A stretch of 43,917 bases of DNA, taken from positions 1 through 43,917 of the forward strand of contig JACPYM010000026.1 of NCBI GenBank assembly GCA_016196035.1, read 5' to 3'. Positions within the stretch are counted from its first letter, which is position 1. Every line of letters starts with the position of its first letter. The notes below the pieces were generated by a model that worked only from the letters and a program-made list of their open reading frames with translations, made no database searches and was not told the origin of the DNA. This DNA is from Acidobacteriota bacterium. GTDB taxonomy: Bacteria > Acidobacteriota > Blastocatellia > RBC074. Below, piece after piece: positions 34,375-43,300 of this stretch. The translations under genes and the position numbers were made by a program.

Positions 34375-35211
34375 TTACTTCGCGGCCTTCTGCGCTTCGG
34401 GCCGGATGCTCAGTTCCGGCACGTAACGATAGACCGCCGATTCCTGCGACAGCACAACACCTGCCAGCTTTGGGGCTGCGCCGCCGCTGCCACCAGATGT
34501 ACCAGCCTTGACCAGCGATATTCCCCATTTGTCAATGCCCGCGAAGGAATCCAGGAAGAACATGCCGAAGTACTCATTGTTGTCGCCGCCAAGCCCAACC
34601 TTGCTCATCAAGAAGCCATTCGACTCGCCCTTGCGCAGCCACGACAGCGTGAAGTTTTTGAAAATGTCTTCGTACTCTTGCGTGCGGAAAGGCGCGATCT
34701 TCGTGCGGTAAACGACGGCCAGCTTGGGCTCCGCGTCGCGTTTCAGCGGGATGCACAACTCAGGCCGCAGTTGCACGCTGAAGCGGCGCGTGTCGGCGAC
34801 GAGTTGGCTCCACTTCGCATTCAAGGCGCGCGCGCCCTCCGCGCCCAGGGCCTTCGTCATCGGATTGGGTTCATCGAGATTCGCCAGCCCGCGTGACGGT
34901 TCAACCGAGATGTATTCATAGCCTTCGCCGAAAACGGCGGTGTTCCACACGTTGTGTTCTTTCACGCCGCCTTTCTTGAGCGCGGGCAAGGCTTCGTTGA
35001 TTTGTAAGTCTCTGAACGCGCCTTCCATGCCGGGTTTCACATGCGTGATGCGCACCCAATAAGACGGCGGCGTGGCGGTGGGTTGCGCGGTGGCGCCTTG
35101 CGTGGCGGCGACCGGCACGGGGGTGAATTGGAAGAGCGCGCATACGGCGACGGCCAACAACAGGCCGCCCAGCGTGGCGCGGGTGCATGACAAAGTGGCT
35201 TGGGGTTTCAT
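34375..35211 (-). CDS. Paralog G: exported protein with two ABM/NIPSNAP-like repeats
   Basis: The 278-residue product has a signal peptide (TRATLGGLLLAVAVCALF ... PVAATQ) strikingly like that of the giant protein (TRAALLGLLLLAAVFVLF ... AVATQ). Half one has THVKPGMEGAFRDLQ and LPALKKGGVKEH; half two has TKIAPFRTQEYEDIF and GLGGDNNEYFGMFFLDSF. The end is YRYVPELSIRPEAQKAAK, as in paralog A. The ATG overlaps the TetR stop as ATGA and AAGGAG lies just upstream, so the two are co-translated. Confidence 0.83.
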   Translation of the reverse strand: MKPQATLSCTRATLGGLLLAVAVCALFQFTPVPVAATQGATAQPTATPPSYWVRITHVKPGMEGAFRDLQINEALPALKKGGVKEHNVWNTAVFGEGYEYISVEPSRGLANLDEPNPMTKALGAEGARALNAKWSQLVADTRRFSVQLRPELCIPLKRDAEPKLAVVYRTKIAPFRTQEYEDIFKNFTLSWLRKGESNGFLMSKVGLGGDNNEYFGMFFLDSFAGIDKWGISLVKAGTSGGSGGAAPKLAGVVLSQESAVYRYVPELSIRPEAQKAAK

Positions 35212-35954
35212 TGTTGCGATCTCCTTGCGGGGGAAAGTTCGTTGAAGGGTTGGCGTCGCTGGCCGCCGCGTCCGTTGGCGCGTGGCACGGCGAGTTGGGT
35301 GGTTTCGTGTTGGGACGGGCATAGCAGCCCGCCCAGCACGAGGTTCAGAATCTCTTCGGTCAGCGCGGCGGCGCTCAGGCGGCCATTGGGGTCGTACCAG
35401 CGCGCGACCCAGAGCATGGTGCCGAGCAAGCTGAAGGCGGCGACGGTTTCATCCAGCGCGCGCAGCTTTCCTTCGTGTTTCAGTTGCCACAGCGTGTCGC
35501 GCAGCAGCTCAACATAGGCGCGTTTGCGTTCGTCAATCCGGCGGCGCTGCGTTTTGTTGAGACCGCCGGTTTCGTCCACGACGATGGTGACGGGGTTGCC
35601 GCGCCCAGCGCTTTTGCCAGGGCTGTTTGTGGAGGCCCCGGCGGTGATGAGGGCAACGTGGTTGCGGATGATGCTTTGCAACCGCGTTTCGGCATCGGCG
35701 CAGGCGCGCGCGGGCGTGCTGACGTGCTCTTCCAGCCGATCAAGCCCGAAGCTCATCACGGCATAGAGCAATTCCTGTTTGCCGCCGGGGAAGAAGTAAT
35801 ACAGCGCGGCTTTGGTGACGCCGACGGCGTCGGCGACGGCGCTCATGGTCGTGGCGTCGTAACCGCGCGCGCAAAACAGCGTGGCTGCCGCGCGGTAAAT
35901 TTGCGTATGGCGCGTGCCCTCAGCCGCTTTGATTTTTTTACGCAATGTTTTCAT
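35208..35954 (-). CDS. TetR family transcriptional regulator
   Basis: The 248-residue protein has a TetR N-terminal DNA-binding domain at about residues 10-65 (IYRAAATLFCARGYDATTMSAVADAVGVTKAALYYFF). The ligand-binding half is longer than usual and contains VDETGGLNKTQRRRIDERKR and a disordered C-terminal tail rich in Arg, Gln and Ser. Most TetR proteins repress their own operon until a small ligand binds. Its stop codon overlaps the start of paralog G. The ATG at 35954 is used; a TTG four codons upstream is possible. The TPR gene lies 23 nt upstream. Confidence 0.92.
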   Translation of the reverse strand: MKTLRKKIKAAEGTRHTQIYRAAATLFCARGYDATTMSAVADAVGVTKAALYYFFPGGKQELLYAVMSFGLDRLEEHVSTPARACADAETRLQSIIRNHVALITAGASTNSPGKSAGRGNPVTIVVDETGGLNKTQRRRIDERKRAYVELLRDTLWQLKHEGKLRALDETVAAFSLLGTMLWVARWYDPNGRLSAAALTEEILNLVLGGLLCPSQHETTQLAVPRANGRGGQRRQPFNELSPARRSQQ

Positions 35955-35977
35955 GGCGGGCCGCAAGGAACGTCGAG

Positions 35978-36934
35978 TTAGGGTTTGTCCGCCTTGACCG
36001 CTTCCAGCGGCGGTTCGAGTTGGGCGGTCGGGTTGTCGCTCATGGTCAGACTGCGGTTGAAATCGGCTTCGGCCTCAAAGCCTTTGCCCAAGGCTTTGTA
36101 AACGGCGCTGCGATTGAAATAGGCCAGGCCGAAGGTGGGCCGCAGTTCGATGGCGCGGTTGTAATCGGCGAGCGCGCCTTGCAGTTGGCCGAGTTTCTTA
36201 CGTGTCACGCCGCGATTGTTGAAGACGAACGCTAGTGTCGCGTCAAGCGCAATGGCTTGGTCATAATCGGCGAGCGCGCCGCGCAAATCGCCCCGGTCGT
36301 GTTTGATGCCCGCGCGATTGTTGAACGCGACGGGCAAGCGCGGTTCGAGCTTGAGCGCCTGGCTGTAATCGGCGAGCGCGCCCTCGACATCGCCTTGCTG
36401 CTGCCGCGCGAGGCCGCGATTGTTCCAGGCCAACACGGCGCGCGCGTCGTGTTTGAGGGCTTGATTGAAATGACTGATGGCCGCGTCCCACTCCTCGCGC
36501 TTGAGACACAGATTGCCGAGTTTGATGCGGGCCGAGACATAGGCCGGGTTGCGTTGGAGCGCCGCTGCAAAATCGAGCCGCGCGGCGTCCCATTCGGCGC
36601 GGTCGTAATGCACGACGCCCCGGTTGTAAAACAGCGGAGCCTCTGCCGGCGTCAGCACACCGATGTTGCTGGGAGCCACCGTGTCGGGCGCAGCGGGCGC
36701 GAGGCGCGTCGCCAGTTCGATGGCGCGGTCGAACTCGCGCAAGGCATCGTCCAACTCGCCGTGTTGATAAGCAACCACGCCGCGTTTGAAAAAGTCTGCG
36801 GCTGAACGCGGCGTGGCCGTTGGTGACGGCGCGGCTGGGCGGCTGGGCGGCGGTGCGCTTTGGCCGTAAAGCAGCGTGGCTGCGGCGCACGTGACGCTGA
36901 GGATAGTGCTGGCAATCGGGAAGAGGCGTTTCAT
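35978..36934 (-). CDS. Exported tetratricopeptide repeat protein
   Basis: The 318-residue protein has a signal peptide (MKRLFPIASTILSVTCAAATLLYG), a Pro-rich linker, and seven TPR units between about residues 46 and 300 (for example NNRGLARQQQGDVEGALADY, NNRAGIKHDRGDLRGALADY). TPRs mediate protein-protein contacts, here in the periplasm. AAGGAG lies 8 nt before the ATG at 36934. It is the first gene of a likely operon with tetR and paralog G (gaps of 23 nt and a 4-nt overlap). Confidence 0.9.
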   Translation of the reverse strand: MKRLFPIASTILSVTCAAATLLYGQSAPPPSRPAAPSPTATPRSAADFFKRGVVAYQHGELDDALREFDRAIELATRLAPAAPDTVAPSNIGVLTPAEAPLFYNRGVVHYDRAEWDAARLDFAAALQRNPAYVSARIKLGNLCLKREEWDAAISHFNQALKHDARAVLAWNNRGLARQQQGDVEGALADYSQALKLEPRLPVAFNNRAGIKHDRGDLRGALADYDQAIALDATLAFVFNNRGVTRKKLGQLQGALADYNRAIELRPTFGLAYFNRSAVYKALGKGFEAEADFNRSLTMSDNPTAQLEPPLEAVKADKP

Positions 36935-37191
36935 TGGCTTGGCTCCTTCTGAAGTAACTGCTGGTTGAATTGGACTGGCGCAGCAAACGGGTTGGCGCAG
37001 CGCGCACTTCGACGCACGACAGCGCTGGTGGCCTTGCTGCACCGCAACGTTTTTTCTGGCTCTATTGGTAAAGGCGTCGAACGCGGCGAAAACTGGACAC
37101 GCGGGCTAAAAAATCTTTGCGGCCCAGCTTCGCGAACGCGGGCAGGGCCTGTCACCGTGCCCGCTGGGTGTGGCGAAACGCCCTTGACGGA

Positions 37192-37659
37192 CTATTCGGC
37201 TGCCAGGAAATGCTGTAACTCCGACGGTTGTTGCAACAGCGTTTCGGTCGCACATGCGAGCGCGCCCGCGCCCGCGCCGGTGATGCCGCCCGTGATGTTG
37301 CGGCCCCGGCCCAGACCTGCATAAGCGCCGAAAAGGGCGCCCAGCAACGCTTCTTTTTGCCCTGGGGCGGCCAGCACGATGTCGGCCAGCGCCACGGCCA
37401 GCGGGCTGGCGGTCGGGCGTTCTTTGATTTGCTCGGCGGCTTCCAGCACGGCGGCTTCGGCTCCGGCACAAGCCAGCCGCGCCAGTTGGCGCAATTGGTG
37501 CTGCTCTTCGTGGCTGAGACCGAGCAGGCTCAACCGCAAGAGCATGTATTTCAGCCCGCGCCGCGCGTCGTCGAGCGCGAGCCGATGGGCATTGGCGTAC
37601 TGGTTGCCCGCCGCTTGCGCGAGGTCTTGTTCTGCCGGGGAAAAAACGGTTTGATTCAT
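37192..37659 (-). CDS. Unknown protein with glycine-rich hydrophobic segment
   Basis: I do not recognise this 155-residue protein. It starts MNQTVFSPAEQDLA after GGAGG. The first 95 residues are helical and charged (SHEEQHQLRQLARLA). Residues of about 105-140 form a Gly/Ala-rich stretch (LGALFGAYAGLGRGRNITGG) like a glycine zipper, which might insert into a membrane. No signal peptide is seen. It is on the same strand as the TPR-tetR-G group but 257 nt away. Confidence 0.68.
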   Translation of the reverse strand: MNQTVFSPAEQDLAQAAGNQYANAHRLALDDARRGLKYMLLRLSLLGLSHEEQHQLRQLARLACAGAEAAVLEAAEQIKERPTASPLAVALADIVLAAPGQKEALLGALFGAYAGLGRGRNITGGITGAGAGALACATETLLQQPSELQHFLAAE

Positions 37660-37799
37660 AGCATCCTCCAAACACACTTTCACTGGTACGCCGAATAAAG
37701 CGGCGTAGGCTTCGCCGATATGTAAATTGACGGCGCGGCTGTGTGGCTATTCCCACACCCAAACGGACGACAAGCGGTGCGCCTGCGTGTGCGCGGTGT

Positions 37800-38090
37800 T
37801 TACTTCGCCGCCGGAACGCTCCGCGTGGTGTCAAACTCAAAAACACCGTCTTGGGGATTGAACGCACCGAAGCCAGGCCAGGGGGGATTCAAAATAGGAT
37901 CCAAAGTCGGGGTGTCTTGGGGAATCAGGATGAACACCTTGAAGTTGCCTTTAACCGTGGTTGTTCTTACGTCGGCAACTTTGATGTTGAAGTCCTTCAA
38001 TTTTTTCGCGACTAGCCCCAGCAACTCCTTTTTTTTCGCCGGGGCGTCCGCCGTTTCATAGCCCAGTATCCGCAGAAATTTCTCTTGCAT
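37800..38090 (-). CDS. Small unknown protein, tandem paralog 2
   Basis: The 96-residue product starts MQEKFLRILGYET after AAGGAG. It has a helix-rich first half (KKKELLGLVAKKLKDFNIKV) and a strand pair (NFKVFILIPQDTP), then a Pro-rich segment. It lines up with the 94-residue protein just upstream: LRVLVVFHKTDPKALD against FKVFILIPQDTPTLD, and ARPWPTLAAL against NPPWPGFGAF. The two are probably an old tandem duplication. Function is unknown. Confidence 0.68.
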   Translation of the reverse strand: MQEKFLRILGYETADAPAKKKELLGLVAKKLKDFNIKVADVRTTTVKGNFKVFILIPQDTPTLDPILNPPWPGFGAFNPQDGVFEFDTTRSVPAAK

Positions 38091-38157
38091 GTTTTGCTCC
38101 TTACTTGAGAAGTGGGGAAGCAATTTGCTGGCCGCCCCACGGAATTTTCAGCGCTGT

Positions 38158-38442
38158 CTATTTCGCGTCATCGCCTAAAGCGGCGTTTAACTGGAATTTC
38201 TCGCTGTCTTTTTTCAGCAACGCCGCGAGTGTGGGCCAGGGTCTGGCATCCAGCGCTTTGGGATCGGTCTTGTGAAAGACAACCAGCACCCTGAGCGTGC
38301 CGCCGGAATCGCTAGCCAAGACGTGCGCCTGACTGACTTTTGCCGCTTTCTTGAGATCCGCAATTAGCTTGGGGGTCTCAGTGCGAAGTGTGGTCTGATC
38401 CGCAGCGTTCGTAGCCACGTAATCAAAAACTTCAATGTTCAC
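38158..38442 (-). CDS. Small unknown protein, tandem paralog 1 (GTG start)
   Basis: The 94-residue product is best started at GTG 38442 (MNIEVFDYVATNA), which has AGGAG 7 nt before it; a longer frame from 38490 has no such signal. The pattern is helix (LIADLKKAAKVSQ), strand (HVLASD) and strand (LRVLVVFHK), with a charged tail. It is a likely paralog of the gene 67 nt downstream. No known domain. Confidence 0.65.
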   Translation of the reverse strand: MNIEVFDYVATNAADQTTLRTETPKLIADLKKAAKVSQAHVLASDSGGTLRVLVVFHKTDPKALDARPWPTLAALLKKDSEKFQLNAALGDDAK

Positions 38443-38745
38443 GTCATTGCTCCTGGAAATTTCAGCCGCCACCTTTTTGCCGTCCGGCAACCGGTGTGAC
38501 TGAGCTGTAAATTTATTTGATGCCGTATTGTCGCGGCTTCAACGCTTGGCATAGAATGCCGCCCCGTTGAGTTCAGCCGTGAGTCCTGCAATGACTCACG
38601 TCCTTGGTTTCGCCCTCCATACGGCATCGAGTACGGTTGTTTGTTGTTGCGCAACATAAACGAAGCCTGCTTTGACAGTCTTTAAGGTTTGGAAAAATTC
38701 CGGCTAAAGTTCGCTGAAATTTTTCCCGGCCAGGGGAGTGACTCG
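38443..38745. other. Divergent intergenic region with small inverted repeats
   Basis: No gene is seen. GATGCCGTAT (38519-38528) and ATACGGCATC (38619-38628) are perfect inverted repeats about 90 nt apart. Between them CGTGAGTC (38578-38585) and GACTCACG (38593-38600) form a tight hairpin. The region carries the promoters of the small protein gene (-) and the winged-helix ATPase (+). Confidence 0.55.
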
Positions 38746-40140
38746 ATGAACACACGCCCGCGCCGGATTTACGAATTCGGGCCTTACCGCCTGGAACTGG
38801 CTGAATGCCGGTTGTGGCGCGGCGGCCAGGAACTAAAGCTCAGACCGCGCCTGTTCGATCTGCTGGCCGTGCTGGCACAGCGCGGCGGGCAGATGATCGA
38901 AAAGGACGAACTGCTGCAAACCGTCTGGCCCGACAGCGCCGTCGAAGAGAACAATCTGACCGTCAGCATCAACGCGCTGCGCAAAATCCTCGGCGAACAC
39001 TACATCGAAACCGTCTCGAAACGCGGCTATCGGTTCACCGCGCCGGTCACCGTGCTGGCTGGCGAAACGCCGAACGCTGCGCCGCCGCTTGCTCAAACCG
39101 CCGCGCCCGGGCTGCCGACGGCTGAATTGCCGCCGCCGGGTGGGGCGCTGCCGCTGCATTCGCCGTTGTATCTCGCACGCCGCACCGATGCCGAATTCAA
39201 CACGGCCATCGCGCGGCGCGACAGCATCGTGCTGGTCAAAGGCGCGCGTCAGGTGGGCAAGACTTCGCTGCTTGCGCGCGGCTTGCAAGAGGCGCGGGCG
39301 GCAGGCGCGGCGGTGGTGCTGACCGATTTTCAGCACCTCAACGCCGAAGCCTTTGCCACTGTCGAAAAGCTGTTGCTGACGCTGGCCGAATTGATCGCCG
39401 ACCGGCTTGATCTCGACACGCCGCCGCACGAACACTGGAACAGCTTTCTCAGTCCGAGCAGCAACTTCGAGCGCTATTTGCGGCGGCAGGTGCTGGCGCG
39501 GCTCACCACGCCGCTGGTGTGGGCGCTAGACGAAGTGGACAGGCTTTTCAGCTTTGCTTATGCCAGCGAAATTTTCGGGTTGTTCCGTTCCTGGCATAAC
39601 CTGCGCGCGCTCGAACCTGACGGGCCGTGGCCGCGCTTGACGCTGGCGCTGGCTTACGCGACCGAGGCGCACCTGTTCATTAGCGACCTCAACCAATCCC
39701 CCTTCAACGTCGGCACGCGCCTCGTGCTCGAAGATTTCACGTGCGACCAAATCGCCGAACTGAATGAACGCTACGGCGCACCGCTCGGTGATGAGGCCGA
39801 AATCGCGCGCTTCTTCGCCTTGTTGGGCGGGCATCCGTATCTGGCGCAGCGCGGCCTGTATGAACTGGCGCAACATGGCCTGGCGTTGACGGCGCTCGAA
39901 GCGCAGGCCGACCACGATGAAGGGTTGTTCGGCGATCATTTGCGGCGGCTGCTGGTTTCGCTCGAACGCGACGCGGCCCTGTGCGCGGCCTTGCGCGCCT
40001 GGTGGCGGGAACAAACCCCGCTGGCGAACGCGGAGTTTTACCGGCTGCGCAGCGCGGGCGTGCTGGCGGGCGAAGCAGCGACGGAAGCGCGGCCTCGCTG
40101 TGAATTGTATGCGCGCTATTTGCAGCCGCGGTTGTTGTGA
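38746..40140 (+). CDS. OmpR-type winged helix fused to an AAA-like (STAND-type) ATPase
   Basis: The 464-residue protein has a Trans_reg_C winged helix at about residues 8-102 ([34 protein letters not shown]). A Pro/Ala-rich linker leads to an AAA-like NTPase domain: Walker [10 protein letters not shown] (166-174), Walker B LVWALDE (Asp262, Glu263), and [16 protein letters not shown], which is typical of the AAA_35-like group. It probably switches transcription in response to nucleotide state and an unknown partner. The ATG at 38746 has AGGGGAG before it; a TTG 19 codons upstream is less likely. The downstream gene carries a related ATPase domain. Confidence 0.88.
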   Translation: MNTRPRRIYEFGPYRLELAECRLWRGGQELKLRPRLFDLLAVLAQRGGQMIEKDELLQTVWPDSAVEENNLTVSINALRKILGEHYIETVSKRGYRFTAPVTVLAGETPNAAPPLAQTAAPGLPTAELPPPGGALPLHSPLYLARRTDAEFNTAIARRDSIVLVKGARQVGKTSLLARGLQEARAAGAAVVLTDFQHLNAEAFATVEKLLLTLAELIADRLDLDTPPHEHWNSFLSPSSNFERYLRRQVLARLTTPLVWALDEVDRLFSFAYASEIFGLFRSWHNLRALEPDGPWPRLTLALAYATEAHLFISDLNQSPFNVGTRLVLEDFTCDQIAELNERYGAPLGDEAEIARFFALLGGHPYLAQRGLYELAQHGLALTALEAQADHDEGLFGDHLRRLLVSLERDAALCAALRAWWREQTPLANAEFYRLRSAGVLAGEAATEARPRCELYARYLQPRLL

Positions 40141-40146
40141 ACGACC

Positions 40147-40315
40147 GGAGATTGGAGATTGGAGATTGGATTTATGGTTTGATGATCGGGTTTTGGTACT
40201 TGGGCGTTGGTGCTTGGGCGTTGATGCTTGGGAATTATCAGCGGCTAGCTCTGTCAATCAATAGGTGACGGACTTTGCCTGATCTCCAATCTCCAATCTC
40301 CAATCTCCAATCTCC
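40147..40315. repeat. Inverted tandem heptamer arrays (GGAGATT / AATCTCC)
   Basis: At 40147-40170 GGAGATT is repeated about three times; at 40282-40315 its complement AATCTCC is repeated about five times. The two arrays can pair into a long stem around a 111-nt loop that itself carries imperfect GGGCGTTG/TGCTTGGG repeats. The element fills the gap between the two ATPase genes. A slipped-strand origin is likely. Confidence 0.8.
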
Positions 40316-40394
40316 GATTCAAACTTGATTGGCAGAAGAGACGCGCACCCGGTTGTAACGTTCGCTATCCAGCTTGCAGTATCGGCTTGCACCA

Positions 40395-43300
40395 ATGGAC
40401 ACATTGCAACCCCAATTCGCCCCCGGTTTTTACGTGGTCGGCGGCACGCTGCGCCACGATGCGCCGTCCTATGTCGAGCGGCGCGCCGATCATGAATTGT
40501 TCGAGGCGCTGGCGCGCGGCGAATTTTGTTATGTGTTGACGGCGCGCCAGATGGGCAAATCGTCGCTGATGATTCGCACGGCGCGGCGGTTGCGCGCGGC
40601 GGGTTGTGGCGTGGCGGTGCTCGATCTGACCGCCGTGGGCCAGAATCTGACGGCGGAGCAGTGGTACGGCGGGTTGCTCTTACAAGTCGGCCAGCGGCTC
40701 GAACTGGAAGACGAATTGATCGAGTTCTGGCAAACGCAAACGCTGCTCGGCCCGTTGCAACGCTGGCTGGCGGCGTTGCGCACGGTGGTGTTGCCGCGTT
40801 ATCCCAGCGCGCGGCTGGTGATTTTCATTGACGAGATTGACGCGGTGCGCAGCCTGCCGTTTTCGACCGATGAGTTTTTTGCCGGGTTGCGCGAATGTTA
40901 CAACCTGCGCAGCGCAGACGCGGAACTGGAGCGCCTGAGTTTTTGCCTGTTGGGTGTGGCGACGCCAGCCGATTTGATCCGCGACATGCGCATGACGCCT
41001 TTCAACATCGGTCGCCGCATCGAATTGCACGATTTCACTGCCGCCGAAGCCGCCCCACTGGCGCAAGGCTTGGATTGTCCTACGCACATTGCCGATGTCT
41101 TTCTAGCGCGCATTCATTACTGGACAAACGGCCATCCTTACCTGACGCAACGCCTCTGCCAGGCCGTCGCCGAAGCCAACCTGCAAGCCGCCAACCACAC
41201 ACCGCAATTCGTGGATGAATTGTGCGTCGAGTTGTTTTTCACGCGGCGCGCGCAGGAACGCGATGACAATCTGCTGTTTGTGCGCGAACGCCTGTTGTGC
41301 CACGAGGCCGATGTGGCGAGCCTGCTCGACCTCTATGCCAAAGTGCGCAAGGGCCGCCGCGTCGCCGCTGACGAAGCCGCTCCGCTGGTGAGCGCGTTGC
41401 GGCTGGCGGGCGTCACGCGCGGCGCGCCGGCGGGGTTGGCGCCAGCAGGATTGATGGAGGCTGGCTTGCAGGTGCGCAATCGCATTTACGCGCGCGTGTT
41501 CGATGCGGCCTGGATCGCGGCGAACATGCCGCAGGCCGAATTGCGGCGGCAACGCGCGGCCTATCGGCGCGGTATCGTGCGCACGGCGTTGCTGAGCGGT
41601 TTGTTGCTGGCGCTGGTGAGTTGGCTGGCCTTTACCGCCATCGGCCAACGCAACCGCGCCGAGCAGGAAGCCGAAGCGCGGCGGCAATTGCTTTACGATT
41701 CGCAACTGCGCTTTGCCTGGCAGGAGTGGGAGACCAACGCCAACACCGACCGCATCGAAGAGTTGTTGAACAGCACGCGCCCGCAACCGGGTGAGAGCGA
41801 TCTGCGCGGCTTTGAGTGGCAGCAACTCTGGGCGCTCACGCATGGCGAAGTGTGGCGCTGGCAGGAAGCGGATAAAGTCGTCGCCACGGCCTTTGCGCCC
41901 GACGGTCGGACGCTGGCCATCGGCACCGCCAGCCGGGCAGGCGCGCGCGGCGAGAATCAATATCTGGTGAAACGCTACGACCTCGACACGCGGCGCGAGT
42001 TGCATTCTTTCCGCGCGCCCGCCGGCAATGGTTTTGACTTGATCGTCTTTGCGCCGGGCGCACAGCACGTGGCGACGGACAGCCCTGATAACAACGTCGT
42101 TTTGTGGGATGTGCTGACAGGGCAGCCGCTGCAAGTCTTCAAAGGACACACCGACTTGCTGAAAGTCATCGCCTTTGCGCCGGACGGCCGCCAACTGGCG
42201 ACCGGCGATGCGACCGGCGTCGTGAAGCTGTGGGACACGGCGACGGGCCGCGAACGTTTGACGCCGGGGCAAAACAAAACAGGCCCGCCGCCGCCGCACG
42301 ACATCACCTGGCTCGCGTTTGCGCCGGATGGCCGTTGGCTGTTGGCCGCCGACGGCACAGCAACCGCGCGCTGGTGGGAAACCGCGACGGGCCGCGCGCT
42401 GCCGCCCTTCGTCTTGCCGGATGGCTTTATTCAAAACGCCGTCTTTCTGCCCGACGGCAAACAGTTGTTGACGGGCGATAAAGACAGCGCCTTTCACCTA
42501 TGGGATGTCACAACGCGGCGGCATTTGCTGCGTTGGAACGGCCACACCGGCTTTATCCAAGCCTTCGCTTTTGCGCCCGCTGGCCGCACGCTGGCGACAG
42601 GCAGCTATGACCGCACGGTCAAACTCTGGCCGTTGACCATGCCGCTGAAGCAAGTGCCGCAACCCGTCACGCTGCGCGGCCACGGTTCGGCGGTCTATTG
42701 CTTGGCTTGGTCGCCGGATGGCCGCTGGCTGGCGACGGGCAGTTTGGACAACACCGTCAAACTGTGGGACACACACGCGCCGCCCGCATTACGGTTGCCA
42801 GCGGAAACAATGGTTTCCTGGCAGGCGACGGCCTTTACCGCCGCGCACGAATTGCTGGCGCTAGGCGTCACCAAAGACAGCCAGGTGAAGCTCTGGAATC
42901 TTTCTAAGGAGCAGGCGCCGGGGCAGGCAACCGGACAGGGGGTGGCGCAATTCACCGGGCTGGAACCGGACAAGCAGTTGTTGTGCGCTGTTTTCTCGCC
43001 TGATCAAAAGCTGGTGGCGACCGGCGGGATGGACACGCTGGTCAGACTTTGGGACACGGCCAGTGGGAAGCTGCGGCAAACCTTGCGCGGGCACGTTTCG
43101 ATCGTGAAGGGCCTCGCCTTTTCACCCGATGGGAAATTGCTGGTGTCAGGCGGCGACGACCTGACCCTACGGCTCTGGGAGGTGGCGACAGGGCATGAAT
43201 TGGGGCAATTCAAAAGTGAAGTGGAGAATGCCTGGCGCGCGGCCTTTGCGCCGGATGGCCGCACCCTGGCCGGGGCCAGTCGCGACGGCAGCGTGAAGCT

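Noticed and set aside
41103-42497. 464-residue minus-strand open frame
   Set aside because: It is antisense to the ATPase-WD40 gene, whose Walker motifs and WD40 repeats are unambiguous.
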